Origin: Neobacillus rhizophilus
Lineage (GTDB): Bacteria > Bacillota > Bacilli > Bacillales > Cytobacillaceae
Assembly (NCBI RefSeq): GCF_018343535.1
Contig: NZ_JAGYPF010000001.1
Span: 744,001-808,000, forward strand
Direction: 5' to 3'
DNA length: 64,000 nucleotides
In this document: positions 1 to 9,129 of the stretch, one piece after another
Layout: each line of letters opens with the position of its first letter
Position numbering within the stretch: the first letter of the stretch is position 1
Position numbers and translations under genes: made by a program
Notes under the pieces: model-generated
The model's database searches: none
What the model saw: only the letters and a program-made list of their open reading frames with translations
Told to the model about the DNA's origin: nothing

Positions 1-2
1 TC

Positions 3-77
3 TTATGTCCTGTCACACAATTTCCTATGGGGCTTTGGGGGGGAAGGTTCCCAAACCAAGAATAAAACTTGGGACAT
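3..77 (-). CDS. possible 24-codon ORF downstream of allG
   Basis: A short reading frame starts with ATG five bases after a strong GGGGGAG ribosome binding site and ends with TAA near the window edge. The peptide (starting MSQVLFLVWEP) matches nothing I know. It crosses a run of seven G at about 37-43, where a single-base slip would open another frame, so it could be the 5' end of a frameshifted gene continuing off the left edge. Only the good ribosome binding site and its position behind allG speak for it. Confidence 0.2.
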   Translation of the reverse strand: MSQVLFLVWEPSPPKPHRKLCDRT

Positions 78-103
78 CAATCTCCCCCAAAAAGCATATT
101 TGA

Positions 104-1531
104 TTAATGAATATTTTCGTTTAATGCCAACATTGCTTTTTCAAAAGCTTCTACCGGCGGATAAGTGATACCTGCACCAATCATTCCGATGCCTGCTTCT
201 TTATGCGCAATGGCGGTATTAATGACTGGCATTATTCCTGTTTGAACAACTTTTCTAACATCAATTCCAGTTGGAAGACCCATAAAATCAAGCAATGGGA
301 TTGTTACATTCGGATTCTGAGTTGTCGTGATTTCCTTCATTTTTGTTGAAAAACCGATAGCATCCTCAACTGTACCCCCTACAAGCGCAACAATTGCTGG
401 AGCCGTTGCCATTGCAAATCCGCCAAAACCGTATGTTTCCGTGATGGCACTATCACCAATATCAAGTCCAGAATCCTCCGGCTTGTATCCAGCAAACATT
501 GGACCAACAACCTTTTGTGCAGGGCCTGTAAACCATGTATTTCCTGGCATACCGCTTACACGGATACCGAATTCCACACCGTTACGGGCCATCGTTGTTA
601 CGATTGTGCTATTTTCAATGCCATGAGCAGCATCAAGAGCACATTTTGCCATTGCCATCCATGTTGGACCAGAGAAATAATCACTGCTGGCTACGAAATC
701 AAATACTTCTTTTTTCTGCTCGATTGTATAATCTGTTTGTAAAATATAAGGTGTTAATGCTTGAATTAATAGAGTTGTACCAGCAACATTTCGGTTATGA
801 CACTCGTCACCCATATGGAGAGCCTGGGCAAGCATCAAACGCAAATCAATGCCCTCTGGATTCAATTTCATAGCATCTCTTAAAATAGGACCAAATACAT
901 CGCGCATCCATATCAATCTATCAATGACACTTTGATCATTAGCACCCATGCGAAGGATTTTTGCTAATTGCTCACTTAAGTTTGTATAGGCAATATTGCC
1001 ATACGTTTTGTTTTCAACAATGTGCATGAACATTGATGCTGAAGTAACACCTGCCATGGAACCTACACAGTTGTGTTCATGACAAGGAGCGAAAGTAATT
1101 TCACCAGATGCTGCAAGTTCAGCTGCTTCTTCTAAATCCTTTGCCAAACCTTCAAATACCAGTGCGCCGGTAACAGCACCCTTCATTGGGCCATTCATTT
1201 TTTCCCAAGTGATAGGCGGGCCAGCATGAAGAATGGTTTTCTTCGTCATACCTGGTACGCAGTTAATCGCTTGGTCATAACCGATTAAAATCGGGTGAGA
1301 ATTTATAATTCTTTCTACCGCCAACTTATTTGCTTCTTCAATTTTTTGCATGATGGCAGGGTTTTCAAATTTATCAAGTGCTGCAATTAACGCATGATTT
1401 CCTCTTCCAGGCGGTGTCCATTCTAAATGAATGACTTCTGCACCTTGTTTCGCTAAATCTTCCTTGAATGACTCAATACCTACGTTGATAACATTTGGTT
1501 TACCTTTAAAAAGTTCGTTAATTTTACTCAT
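104..1531 (-). CDS. allG: DUF1116 protein, AllG/YlbE-type oxamate carbamoyltransferase subunit
   Basis: 475-residue cytoplasmic protein of the DUF1116 (YlbE) family. In E. coli the YlbE, FdrA and YlbF proteins (renamed AllG, AllF, AllH) together form oxamate carbamoyltransferase, which splits oxalurate-derived carbamoyl groups at the end of anaerobic allantoin breakdown. The family-typical HEHNCVGSMAGVTSAS segment lies at about residues 148-163. The start ATG follows AAAGGAG and lies two bases after the stop of allF, so the two are cotranscribed and probably translationally coupled. A carbamate kinase gene, often next in such operons, is not visible before the window edge. The assignment to the three-subunit enzyme rests on operon context as much as sequence. 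Confidence 0.85.
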   Translation of the reverse strand: MSKINELFKGKPNVINVGIESFKEDLAKQGAEVIHLEWTPPGRGNHALIAALDKFENPAIMQKIEEANKLAVERIINSHPILIGYDQAINCVPGMTKKTILHAGPPITWEKMNGPMKGAVTGALVFEGLAKDLEEAAELAASGEITFAPCHEHNCVGSMAGVTSASMFMHIVENKTYGNIAYTNLSEQLAKILRMGANDQSVIDRLIWMRDVFGPILRDAMKLNPEGIDLRLMLAQALHMGDECHNRNVAGTTLLIQALTPYILQTDYTIEQKKEVFDFVASSDYFSGPTWMAMAKCALDAAHGIENSTIVTTMARNGVEFGIRVSGMPGNTWFTGPAQKVVGPMFAGYKPEDSGLDIGDSAITETYGFGGFAMATAPAIVALVGGTVEDAIGFSTKMKEITTTQNPNVTIPLLDFMGLPTGIDVRKVVQTGIMPVINTAIAHKEAGIGMIGAGITYPPVEAFEKAMLALNENIH

Positions 1532-1533
1532 GG

Positions 1534-3081
1534 CTATTCTCCTTTCACAACAAATTCTCTTGCTAATAAACCTGCGTTCTGGCTGCTGCTTGCATGAGTG
1601 ACACCTGCAGCCAATAATTTATTGATTTGCTCTTCATAATCTTGCGGATCTAATTCTGTACCAAGAACATACCCAATAATCTCCAAATGTCTTCCTTCTT
1701 GTTCTGCCAGCAGTTTAGCTTCCATGATTGCAGGAAGGAATGCTCCAACCGGATCTTCGTGAGCACCGTAACCTAATACAAAGTCCATTACAATAACACC
1801 AACGGATGGATCTTTTGCTTCCTGCATAAATCTGTCAAGACGTGTAGAAGGATCAATCATTGGATGCGGCTTGCCTTGTGTATATTCGTCATCACCAAAG
1901 TCGATGAATGTATGCTCTTGACTTGTATAACGATCTTTTAAACGATACTCAGGATTTCTTGCGATATTGCTGTAAGCATTATCGAATTTCTCCATAGCTG
2001 CGTGCATTGCCTCATCGCAAAGTGTACCGCCGCTGAATAAACCGCGAATATATCTTTGCTCTGGCTTTAATTTAGTACGAACATCTTCAATTAACGGAAT
2101 GTTTAATGCACGCTTATTAAGTTTGCTCTCATCTGCACCAGCAAGTAAAACCGCTTTAAGTGCTGCTTCTTTTGACATTTTGGCAAAATGACCGCCAGCT
2201 GCAGTAATTTTCTCCTCATCGCCGCCAATAAACCAAACGACAACAGGCTTTTTACATGTTTTAATTTTCGCTAGCACTTTTTCTTCCACACTTGGTGCAG
2301 GAGGCTTCGAAACAAGTACAATAACCTTTGTTTCCTCGTCATCTTCTAGCGCTTGGATTCCATCAAGCATCATGATTCCGCCAACTTCTTCTTTAAGGTC
2401 TCTTCCGCCGGTTCCAATCAACTGAGTGATCCCGCCGCCAAATTCATGGATACGAACACTTACTTCTTGGGACCCGGTACCTGATGCACCAACAATCCCG
2501 ATATCTCCTTTTCTAACAGCATTTGCAAAGCAAAGGGCAGTATTTCCGATAATCGCTGTACCACAGTCAGGACCCATCATTAATAATCCTTTTTCATGCG
2601 CTAAATTCTTTAAAGCAATTTCGTCTTCGACGCTGACATTGTCACTGAACATCATGACATTCAGGTTATTTTCAAGAGCTTTTCTCGCTTCTCTAGCAGC
2701 GTAAGCCCCATTCACAGCAATAATCGCTAGATTTGCATCCGGATTATTTTCTACAGCTGAGGAAATAGTAGAGTATTTAATATCACTTTTTCCTTTTTTG
2801 CCTGAATCCCTTTTAGTAAATAATTCATTTATGCTCAAGAAAGCGTTTTCGAAGAGCTCCTCAGTTTCAGCTTTCACTACAATAATCAAATCACTTGCGC
2901 CGGCTTCCTCGACTTCCGGTGTCATTAAACCGACATTTTTCATTACCTCTTTGTTCATTTCAGTACCCATTGCGATAATCGCTTGTTCAACACCATCAAT
3001 TTGATTCGCTTTAGTAGATAGCGACATTAATGATACCGAATCGAAATACGTGTTAGGTTTAATCAATGCTTGTACTAACAT
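1534..3081 (-). CDS. allF: FdrA/AllF, CoA-ligase-like subunit of oxamate carbamoyltransferase
   Basis: 515-residue FdrA-family protein. The middle part resembles succinyl-CoA synthetase alpha: a glycine-rich segment (GIVGASGTGSQEVSVRIHE) at about residues 194-212 followed by GGRDLKEEVGG, then a ligase-CoA-like domain with VIVLVSKPPAPS. In E. coli this protein is one of three subunits needed for oxamate carbamoyltransferase activity. The start is fixed by AGGAGG eight bases upstream of ATG and overlaps the end of allH by 23 nt, so the operon order is allH-allF-allG. Length is normal for the family. Older names link FdrA to FtsH-dominance suppression, which says nothing about the activity here. 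Confidence 0.87.
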   Translation of the reverse strand: MLVQALIKPNTYFDSVSLMSLSTKANQIDGVEQAIIAMGTEMNKEVMKNVGLMTPEVEEAGASDLIIVVKAETEELFENAFLSINELFTKRDSGKKGKSDIKYSTISSAVENNPDANLAIIAVNGAYAAREARKALENNLNVMMFSDNVSVEDEIALKNLAHEKGLLMMGPDCGTAIIGNTALCFANAVRKGDIGIVGASGTGSQEVSVRIHEFGGGITQLIGTGGRDLKEEVGGIMMLDGIQALEDDEETKVIVLVSKPPAPSVEEKVLAKIKTCKKPVVVWFIGGDEEKITAAGGHFAKMSKEAALKAVLLAGADESKLNKRALNIPLIEDVRTKLKPEQRYIRGLFSGGTLCDEAMHAAMEKFDNAYSNIARNPEYRLKDRYTSQEHTFIDFGDDEYTQGKPHPMIDPSTRLDRFMQEAKDPSVGVIVMDFVLGYGAHEDPVGAFLPAIMEAKLLAEQEGRHLEIIGYVLGTELDPQDYEEQINKLLAAGVTHASSSQNAGLLAREFVVKGE

Positions 3082-3964
3082 ATACTTTTCCTCCTGCTTT
3101 TATATTGGCCTCCAATCCGCCGACAAGACCTAATGCGATGTCAGTACCGGATGAAGATCCGATGTTTAATACTTTATTTAAAGAGAGAAATAAGTCTGCT
3201 TCATTCTCACCGAGCAAGGCGTTGAGTAACAAAATGATAGACTCTCTCACTTTACCTGTGGATGCTTTCTGCAATGCCATCCAGCTAATGTCATTCGTTA
3301 AGGTTTTGGCCTTGCTAACGACATCTTCACAGAATGACCTTCTTCCATAGAATGGACCGTTCAACATACTAAAAGAGGTAAATAGCCCAACTAGAAAATC
3401 ATCCCCTGATGGTGTGAGCCCTGGTCCTAGACCAATAATCGAAATGGCATGTTCTAAAGCAGATGACATTCGATCTTCCGCTAATTCGTCTAAAAGTAAA
3501 TTAGTTCGCAGTTCGAGCATGCTGGACATTTTAGCTTCAAATAGGCTATTGGGTAATTCGTGTTTTTTTATTCCGCCACTTTTCCCATGAATGTCGATAA
3601 ATTTCTTCAACTTTTTTAAATTTTGATTCAAAATTTCTTCATTCGAAGGATATCCGGGAACAACACTGACCCATTTATTAACGTTTTTAAAAGAAATGGC
3701 AAGCTTATTTCCAATGTGCAAAATATTCTTCTTAGTAAATACTTGATCATTTACTGCAATTTCCATCGGCCTAATATTATCAACATCGATAATTAAGGTA
3801 TTGGGTCCATTATCTACGTTTCTGCAAGCAATGGTGTATAACTCACCATTTTGATGACATTTAATATTAAATGTCCGATTAAATGTACTATGAACACTTC
3901 CTGTGAATTTTGAGCTATTCAACTTCTGTAAAAATTCAACATCACCCGATACTGTTTTTAACAC
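3059..3964 (-). CDS. allH: DUF2877 protein, AllH/YlbF-type subunit
   Basis: 301-residue DUF2877 protein, first gene of the allHFG operon. The signature GLGPGLTPSGDDFLVGLF at about residues 177-194 is the conserved core of this family, whose E. coli member (YlbF, AllH) is the third subunit of oxamate carbamoyltransferase. The start is GTG with GAGGTGC five bases upstream. The gene is divergent from a PucR-type regulator across 253 bp, the usual arrangement for a locally controlled purine or allantoin catabolic operon. No allantoinase, allantoate or ureidoglycolate genes are in the window, so the substrate must come from elsewhere. Confidence 0.83.
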   Translation of the reverse strand: MLKTVSGDVEFLQKLNSSKFTGSVHSTFNRTFNIKCHQNGELYTIACRNVDNGPNTLIIDVDNIRPMEIAVNDQVFTKKNILHIGNKLAISFKNVNKWVSVVPGYPSNEEILNQNLKKLKKFIDIHGKSGGIKKHELPNSLFEAKMSSMLELRTNLLLDELAEDRMSSALEHAISIIGLGPGLTPSGDDFLVGLFTSFSMLNGPFYGRRSFCEDVVSKAKTLTNDISWMALQKASTGKVRESIILLLNALLGENEADLFLSLNKVLNIGSSSGTDIALGLVGGLEANIKAGGKVYVSTSID

Positions 3965-4217
3965 TTAAAGCACCTCATAAATCTGACTCAGGGAGCCTAA
4001 TTTATAATTGGACAAAACTTGCCTCCTTTTAAATCATGAACTTATTCTTGAGAAAGCTTTATACAATTTTCATTTGACAAAGTATGAAGCTTACATGATT
4101 ATTCTAGATATAATGCATAACACCGTCATCGTTTATAAAATCCAAAAAGCTATCTATTCAATTGTGCAACTTGCATAATGGATTGTGTTTAAATTTTGAC
4201 AAAGGAGCGAGAGAAGT
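3965..4217. promoter_or_regulatory. divergent intergenic region allH/pucR-type gene
   Basis: This 253-bp AT-rich gap must carry the promoters of the allHFG operon (minus) and the PucR-type regulator (plus). On the plus strand TTGACA at 4074-4079 is followed after 17 bp by GATTAT (4097-4102), a moderate sigma-A candidate; a better TATAAT at 4109-4114 lacks a matching -35. No convincing minus-strand promoter was seen. The regulator probably binds here, but I could not pick a palindrome with confidence. Confidence 0.35.
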
Positions 4218-5927
4218 TTGCTTACGGTTAAAGAACTATTTAATATAAAAGCAATTGATGGCATAAAGATTGTTGCGGGAGAAAAAGGAATTAACAATGA
4301 AATTTCAATCGTAAATATTATTGAAAATCCCGATGCTTTCGACTGGCTTTCACCAAATGAATTGCTGCTATCGACTGGCTATATTTTCAAGGATAATGAG
4401 GAATTACAAAACAGAATCATTAAAGAGCTTGCTGAAATTAACTGTGCTGGACTGATCGTGAAAATGAAACGTTACTTCGATACACTTCCGAAAAATATGA
4501 TTGATAAAGCGAATGAGTATGGTTTTCCGCTTATAGAGCTTCCCTATCAATACACCCTTTCAAGGGTCATTTCGATTATCAATGAGAAAGCATCAGGCAG
4601 GTATGATTTATTAAATAGAAAAACTTTGGATATGCATAGTTTGTTCTTCAGAATTACACTTGAAGGCGGAGGAATTGAGCGGATTTCCTCCATGTTGTCA
4701 GAGACAATTGGTAATCCGGTAATCATAGTCGATCAAGATTGGAAGCTGGTGAACGCAATTGAGCACATCAACAACAAAGTACCGCTTTCGTATTGTTTTG
4801 ATTTAATTAAAAATAGACCTTCCTTTCCTAAAGAGTTCATAGACGCTATACCTGAAGATATAAGTGATATGAAAAAATCAATTAAAAGAATATTCCGTTT
4901 AGAGGATATAGAAATAAAATGCCGTATTCTGCCCATAGCTGCAGCAAGCAATATTTACGGGTATATCATCGTTTGGGAAACTGTACGTGAGTTAACCGAG
5001 TTTGACTTTATCATTTTGGAACAAGCATCAACGAACATTGCCTTAGAAAGAATTAAAGCGAAGGAAATTGAGGAAGTGAAGTTAAAAATTAGGCAGGACT
5101 TTTTTGATGATTTGCTCACTGGAAAAATCACCTCAACTGAATCCATTCAGACTTTAAGTGAAATGCATGGATTAAATTCACAATATAAGTACCATAGTAT
5201 GGTGATTAATATAGATTCCAATGATCAGAATCAATTTGAGGATTTGGTCGCTAGAAGGGTTCAAGTGGAGAACAGATCAAAAAAATGCGTGGATTTAGTT
5301 TATGAGCATTCTAATTATTCAAATGGAGAAGTTACCTGCTTTCACCGTAATAACCGAATTATTATTTTGATTGGACAGCACGAAAATAGAGCACCCATTT
5401 CCGTAAATGAAGCGAAACAATATGGCCAAAAAATTTACGATGTTCTAGGAAAATATATTAAAAATTCGACTTTCTTAATTGGAATTGGCAGACAGTATGA
5501 AAGAATACAGTCCCTGCATAAGAGCTTCTCTGAAGCCAATGAATCCATAAGACTAATGCAAAAGTTCGATGACCGTGGGGGTATCTCGCATTTTGAAGAC
5601 CATAGCATCTATCACTTTTTGGATTCAAACGTAAAAGATATGGAGCTGGAAGACTTCTTCATGAAACGGCTCGGGAAAATATATGAGCATGATAAATTCC
5701 ATGGTACCGGCTATATTAATACCTTAGAGAATTATTTTCACAATAACCTTAATATTAGTGAAACTGCGAAAGCAATGTTTTTGCACCGTAATACTCTCAT
5801 ATATAGAATTGAAAAAATTAAAGAAATCTTGAACAGTGATTTAAAAAATGCAGAAGAACTGCTTCAAATCCAATTAGCATTAAAAATATACAGACTGCTA
5901 AACAAAAAACTTCAAATAGATTCATAA
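4218..5927 (+). CDS. PucR-family transcriptional regulator
   Basis: 569-residue regulator of the PucR/CdaR type. The N-terminal 120 residues form a PucR ligand-sensing domain (contains GINNEISIVNIIENPDAF). The C-terminal 60 residues carry the PucR HTH_30 domain with the typical NISETAKAMFLHRNTLIYRI helix-turn-helix near residues 520-540. In B. subtilis PucR activates purine catabolism genes in response to allantoin-type intermediates. Here the gene sits between the allHFG operon and a CodB-like permease and very likely controls both. The start is TTG, ten bases after AAAGGAG; no ATG fits the ribosome binding site. A strong terminator follows. Confidence 0.85.
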   Translation: MLTVKELFNIKAIDGIKIVAGEKGINNEISIVNIIENPDAFDWLSPNELLLSTGYIFKDNEELQNRIIKELAEINCAGLIVKMKRYFDTLPKNMIDKANEYGFPLIELPYQYTLSRVISIINEKASGRYDLLNRKTLDMHSLFFRITLEGGGIERISSMLSETIGNPVIIVDQDWKLVNAIEHINNKVPLSYCFDLIKNRPSFPKEFIDAIPEDISDMKKSIKRIFRLEDIEIKCRILPIAAASNIYGYIIVWETVRELTEFDFIILEQASTNIALERIKAKEIEEVKLKIRQDFFDDLLTGKITSTESIQTLSEMHGLNSQYKYHSMVINIDSNDQNQFEDLVARRVQVENRSKKCVDLVYEHSNYSNGEVTCFHRNNRIIILIGQHENRAPISVNEAKQYGQKIYDVLGKYIKNSTFLIGIGRQYERIQSLHKSFSEANESIRLMQKFDDRGGISHFEDHSIYHFLDSNVKDMELEDFFMKRLGKIYEHDKFHGTGYINTLENYFHNNLNISETAKAMFLHRNTLIYRIEKIKEILNSDLKNAEELLQIQLALKIYRLLNKKLQIDS

Positions 5928-5942
5928 AAAAGTATTAAACTC

Positions 5943-5999
5943 AATCCCTGCTGTGCAAGCAGAATTTATACTCCTTGCACAGCAGGGATTATTTTTTTT
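5943..5999 (+). terminator. rho-independent terminator of the PucR-type gene
   Basis: A perfect 17-bp stem (AATCCCTGCTGTGCAAG pairing with its complement) with a 14-nt loop is followed by a run of eight T. It lies 15 bp after the stop codon and separates the regulator from the permease. Confidence 0.9.
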
Positions 6000-6130
6000 A
6001 TTTTGCATGCAACTTCAAAGTTCTTTCACAAACCTTTGTACGGAATGCATAAGCGTTATCGTAGTTTTTTAGTTGCTATATCCAAAGACCGTTAAAATTT
6101 TCCACTTTAAAATAAGAATAAGGATCCTAT

Positions 6131-6144
6131 AGAAAGCGCTTTAA
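6131..6144. promoter_or_regulatory. candidate CRE (CcpA) site upstream of the permease
   Basis: AGAAAGCGCTTTAA matches 12 of 14 positions of the CRE consensus TGWAANCGNTNWCA and keeps the palindromic core AAAGCGCTTT. It lies about 70 bp upstream of the permease start, a position compatible with catabolite repression. Other parts of the 287-bp gap (5928-6214) show no clear riboswitch or promoter. Confidence 0.45.
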
Positions 6145-6214
6145 AAAAGTAAAGGCGGTGGGAATAACACAATCAAATAAATATACCAACATTAAAATTG
6201 TTAGGAGGAAATGT

Positions 6215-7522
6215 ATGTCTACTAATAATATGGATAATAATCTTTTGGATCCAGAGTTTGAAACCACTCCTGTACCAAAAGAATATAGAAAATCACTGGC
6301 TTCCGTTGCAGCCGTTTGGTTTGGATTTCCAATGGTTTTAACAAGTGCTGTAATTGGCGGCGTAATTACTGCCATGCTTGGATTCAAAGTGGGTGTTACC
6401 GCAATTCTGACCGGAAACTTGCTTTTATGCCTGATTGTCGGCTCATTAAGTTATTTGGCAGGAAAAACTGGAGAAAACTTTGCAATGGCCGCCCAGAAAA
6501 CCTTTGGACGGCTTGGGTATATAGCTGTTTCAGGATTACTTTCAACAGTTGTTGTTGGTTGGTTTGCCTTGATGACAGGCCTTACAGGGGATACCATGGC
6601 CCGTTCATTTGGTGCTCCGATGTTGTTAATGACCTTGCTAGGTGGAGTTCTTTATGTAGCCGCAACGTTTATTGGAATTAAAGCGTTAACCATATTAGGA
6701 TGGATTGCGGCACCGCTATATCTCATTTTGGGCTTTGTTGCAATAGGTTTCTCGATTAAAACGGGAAATCCAGATATTTTTAATTTTGAACCAATTGCCG
6801 GTGCGGGCCTAATGTCATTTGGCGCTGCAGTCACCTTGGTATTTGCGACTTTCGCTGATTCCGGCACGATGACCGCTGACTTTACGCGATGGTCCAAAAA
6901 TGGGCGTGAAGGATTTTTAGCTGCATTTACAGCCTTTCCATTTGGGAAGTTCATTGCCGAAGTGGTTGGTGCAATTATCGTTGCGACAGGTGTCATTCAA
7001 AACCCTGTAACGAACGGCGGGGACTTTATGCCAATTTTATCTGGACAAGGACCGCTGCTTTCCATGTTGTCTATCATATTCGTGTTTATTAATCTGGGAG
7101 TTGGATGTACACACTGTTTATATAATGGAGCCGTCGGTTTTTCCCATATGACCGGAAAAAGTATGAGATTGCTGACAATTATTCTGGGGATTATTGGAAT
7201 AATTGCAGCTGTTTCCGGGATTTGGAGCGCCTTCCAAAGCTGGCTGGAGCTTTTAGGCTTAATTGTTCCACCAATCGCTACAATCATCATCATGGACCAA
7301 CTAATCCTCCGCAGGAACCAAGCTGTTGATTCGGCTAAATGGAAACCGCTGGCGTTTGTAGCATGGGGAATGGCAGCCATAGTTGCACTGATGGTCAATT
7401 TCTCCGCTCCACAGCTTTCCGTTGTGGCATTCGGTATAGGTTCAGCTGCATTGTTCTACTACGTTGGCAGCCTTTTGGTGAAATCCAAGAATTTAGAAAG
7501 TGCAAAAAAGAATGCTGTCTAG
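6215..7522 (+). CDS. NCS1-family cytosine/purine permease, CodB-like
   Basis: 435-residue integral membrane protein of the nucleobase:cation symporter-1 family with about twelve hydrophobic segments. The N-terminal EYRKSLASVAAVWFGFPMVL and the TMTADFTRW segment in the middle are typical of CodB-like permeases. It should import a nucleobase or related ring compound with a cation. An upstream in-frame ATG at 6158 exists, but the ribosome binding site AGGAGGAA at 6203-6210 fixes the start at 6215. Placement next to a PucR regulator and allHFG suggests a purine- or allantoin-pathway substrate; cytosine is the alternative. A candidate CRE lies upstream. Confidence 0.85.
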   Translation: MSTNNMDNNLLDPEFETTPVPKEYRKSLASVAAVWFGFPMVLTSAVIGGVITAMLGFKVGVTAILTGNLLLCLIVGSLSYLAGKTGENFAMAAQKTFGRLGYIAVSGLLSTVVVGWFALMTGLTGDTMARSFGAPMLLMTLLGGVLYVAATFIGIKALTILGWIAAPLYLILGFVAIGFSIKTGNPDIFNFEPIAGAGLMSFGAAVTLVFATFADSGTMTADFTRWSKNGREGFLAAFTAFPFGKFIAEVVGAIIVATGVIQNPVTNGGDFMPILSGQGPLLSMLSIIFVFINLGVGCTHCLYNGAVGFSHMTGKSMRLLTIILGIIGIIAAVSGIWSAFQSWLELLGLIVPPIATIIIMDQLILRRNQAVDSAKWKPLAFVAWGMAAIVALMVNFSAPQLSVVAFGIGSAALFYYVGSLLVKSKNLESAKKNAV

Positions 7523-7602
7523 GTAATTATACGTGATTGCACACTAAAGAGAATTAGCCTCTATACTGAGATAATTTTAAATATTATTTATTTTTAAAAA
7601 AC

Positions 7603-7637
7603 GGCGAGGACTTTTTAAAAAAAGTCTCGCCTTTTTT
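7603..7637. terminator. bidirectional terminator between permease and ankyrin gene
   Basis: A stem of GGCGAGGACTTT with AAAGTCTCGCC (one bulge) has T-runs on both strands, so it can end the permease transcript from the left and the ankyrin/two-component transcript from the right. Confidence 0.8.
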
Positions 7638-7669
7638 GTAGATGAGTATTCTCAAAAACTAATGTCTTT

Positions 7670-8377
7670 CTACCGTTTTGCACCCGCTTGCAGGAGAATT
7701 TTTTCAATTTCAGAAAAATTTCTTTCTTTTGCATGTTGAAGAGGTGTGACACCATCAGAATCCGGTATGTTTACATCAGCCCCATGTTCTATTAATAGCT
7801 TAATGGTTTCCTGCTGTTTCCTTCCCCCGTCTTTAAGTACAATAGCTTCCATTAATGCTGTCCATCCTAAATTATTCACATGATTAACATTTATTTCTGT
7901 ATTTTCTAGGAGTTCTTTCACAACTTCAACAAATCCGTGCTCTGAGGCTGGGATTAAAGCTGTGCCGCCGTACCGATTAAGGAGTTTGGGGTTTGCGCCT
8001 GCTTCGATTGTCAGTTGCAATATTTCAATATACCCTTCTGCTCCAGCATAAAGGAAGGGATTATTTTTCATTTTATCCTGAATATTAACATCAGCCCCCT
8101 TTTCAATTAAGGCTTTGGCTGTTTCAACATCATTAGCATAGGCAGCAATCATGATTGCTGTCCTTCCCAAACCATCCTGGCTATTTATATTTACTCCCTT
8201 ATTTATTAAGTTATTAATCTCGGCTATATTCCCCTTTTCTACAGCTTTAAAAAATTGTTCTTTCATACTATCCGCCTCTACAATCTGATTTTCATTTGAA
8301 CTTTCCAATATTATTGGGTTTTGACAACCTACTAAAAAAAATAACATTATACAAATAGATCGTTTTATAAGTATCAT
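7670..8377 (-). CDS. ankyrin-repeat lipoprotein
   Basis: About 235 residues. The N-terminus is a lipoprotein signal: positively charged start, hydrophobic stretch and lipobox LVGC at about residues 18-21. The rest is made of about five ankyrin repeats with the typical GRTAIMIAAYANDVETAKAL and GADVNIQDKMKNNPFLYAG pattern, a protein-binding scaffold on the outer face of the membrane. An in-frame TTG at 8383 exists, but AGGA spacing favours the ATG at 8377. It is the last gene of a minus-strand operon behind a histidine kinase and response regulator, 49 bp away, so its partner may be the sensor kinase or a target of that system. Function is not known. Confidence 0.8.
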   Translation of the reverse strand: MILIKRSICIMLFFLVGCQNPIILESSNENQIVEADSMKEQFFKAVEKGNIAEINNLINKGVNINSQDGLGRTAIMIAAYANDVETAKALIEKGADVNIQDKMKNNPFLYAGAEGYIEILQLTIEAGANPKLLNRYGGTALIPASEHGFVEVVKELLENTEINVNHVNNLGWTALMEAIVLKDGGRKQQETIKLLIEHGADVNIPDSDGVTPLQHAKERNFSEIEKILLQAGAKR

Positions 8378-8426
8378 AATCAAATCCTATCAAATTTTTC
8401 TAAAAAAAATTAAAGTCATCCTTCGA

Positions 8427-9116
8427 TTAAACCGACATCATATATCCCGCACCCCAAACTGTTTCAATAAATTGAGGATTCGAGGGATCATTTTCGATTT
8501 TTCCGCGAATCTTCCTGATATGAACCGTGATAGTGGTAATATCCCCAGATGAATCCAATCCCCAAATGCTTTCGAAGAGATCTTCTTTACTAAAGACCCG
8601 GTTTGGGTGCTGAGCTAAGAAAAGTAATAAGTCGAATTCTTTTGCAGTTAAAGAGATCTTTTGATTATTCACATAAACCTTTCGCGCCATTTCATCAATG
8701 ACAAGCCCTCGGATTCTTATTTCCTTTTTGGCTGTATCCATATTTCCTATTAAACGCTCATAACGTGCCAAATGGGCCTTTACCCTGGCAACTAGCTCAC
8801 TTGGACTGAAAGGTTTAATAATATAATCATCGGCACCAAGCCCCAGGCCTCTTATTTTATCAATATCTTCTTTCTTGGCCGAGACAATTAAGATGGGGAT
8901 ATTCTTTACAGCTCTTACTTGTTTACAAATTTCGAACCCATCCACCTCTGGAAGCATGATATCGATAATTAATAAGTCATACTCTTTATTTAGTGCACGT
9001 TTTAATCCTTCCTTGCCTGAGGTTTGTAATTCAACATCATATCCATTAATCTCAAGGTAGTCTTGTTGCAATTCCCCAATATCAAGATCATCTTCAATGA
9101 TTAAAATTTTTTTCAA
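8427..9116 (-). CDS. OmpR/PhoB-family response regulator
   Basis: Two-domain response regulator. The receiver domain (about residues 1-115) has the acidic pair EDD, the phosphorylation site in LLIIDIMLPEVDG, a conserved Ser in ILIVSAK and the Lys in IIKPF. The winged-helix DNA-binding domain follows (SLTAKEFDLLLFLAQHPNRV). In-frame GTG codons at 9125-9128 lack a ribosome binding site; TTG at 9116, four bases after GGTGAG, gives the usual start MKKILIIEDD. The gene overlaps almost directly with the upstream kinase gene (stop at 9130), so the pair is one operon. The target genes are not evident, though the downstream ankyrin lipoprotein gene is cotranscribed. Confidence 0.9.
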   Translation of the reverse strand: MKKILIIEDDLDIGELQQDYLEINGYDVELQTSGKEGLKRALNKEYDLLIIDIMLPEVDGFEICKQVRAVKNIPILIVSAKKEDIDKIRGLGLGADDYIIKPFSPSELVARVKAHLARYERLIGNMDTAKKEIRIRGLVIDEMARKVYVNNQKISLTAKEFDLLLFLAQHPNRVFSKEDLFESIWGLDSSGDITTITVHIRKIRGKIENDPSNPQFIETVWGAGYMMSV

Positions 9117-9129
9117 TGTACTCACCACT

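Noticed and set aside
5928..6214. Purine riboswitch before the CodB-like permease
   Set aside because: The conserved purine aptamer loops are not present in the sequence.
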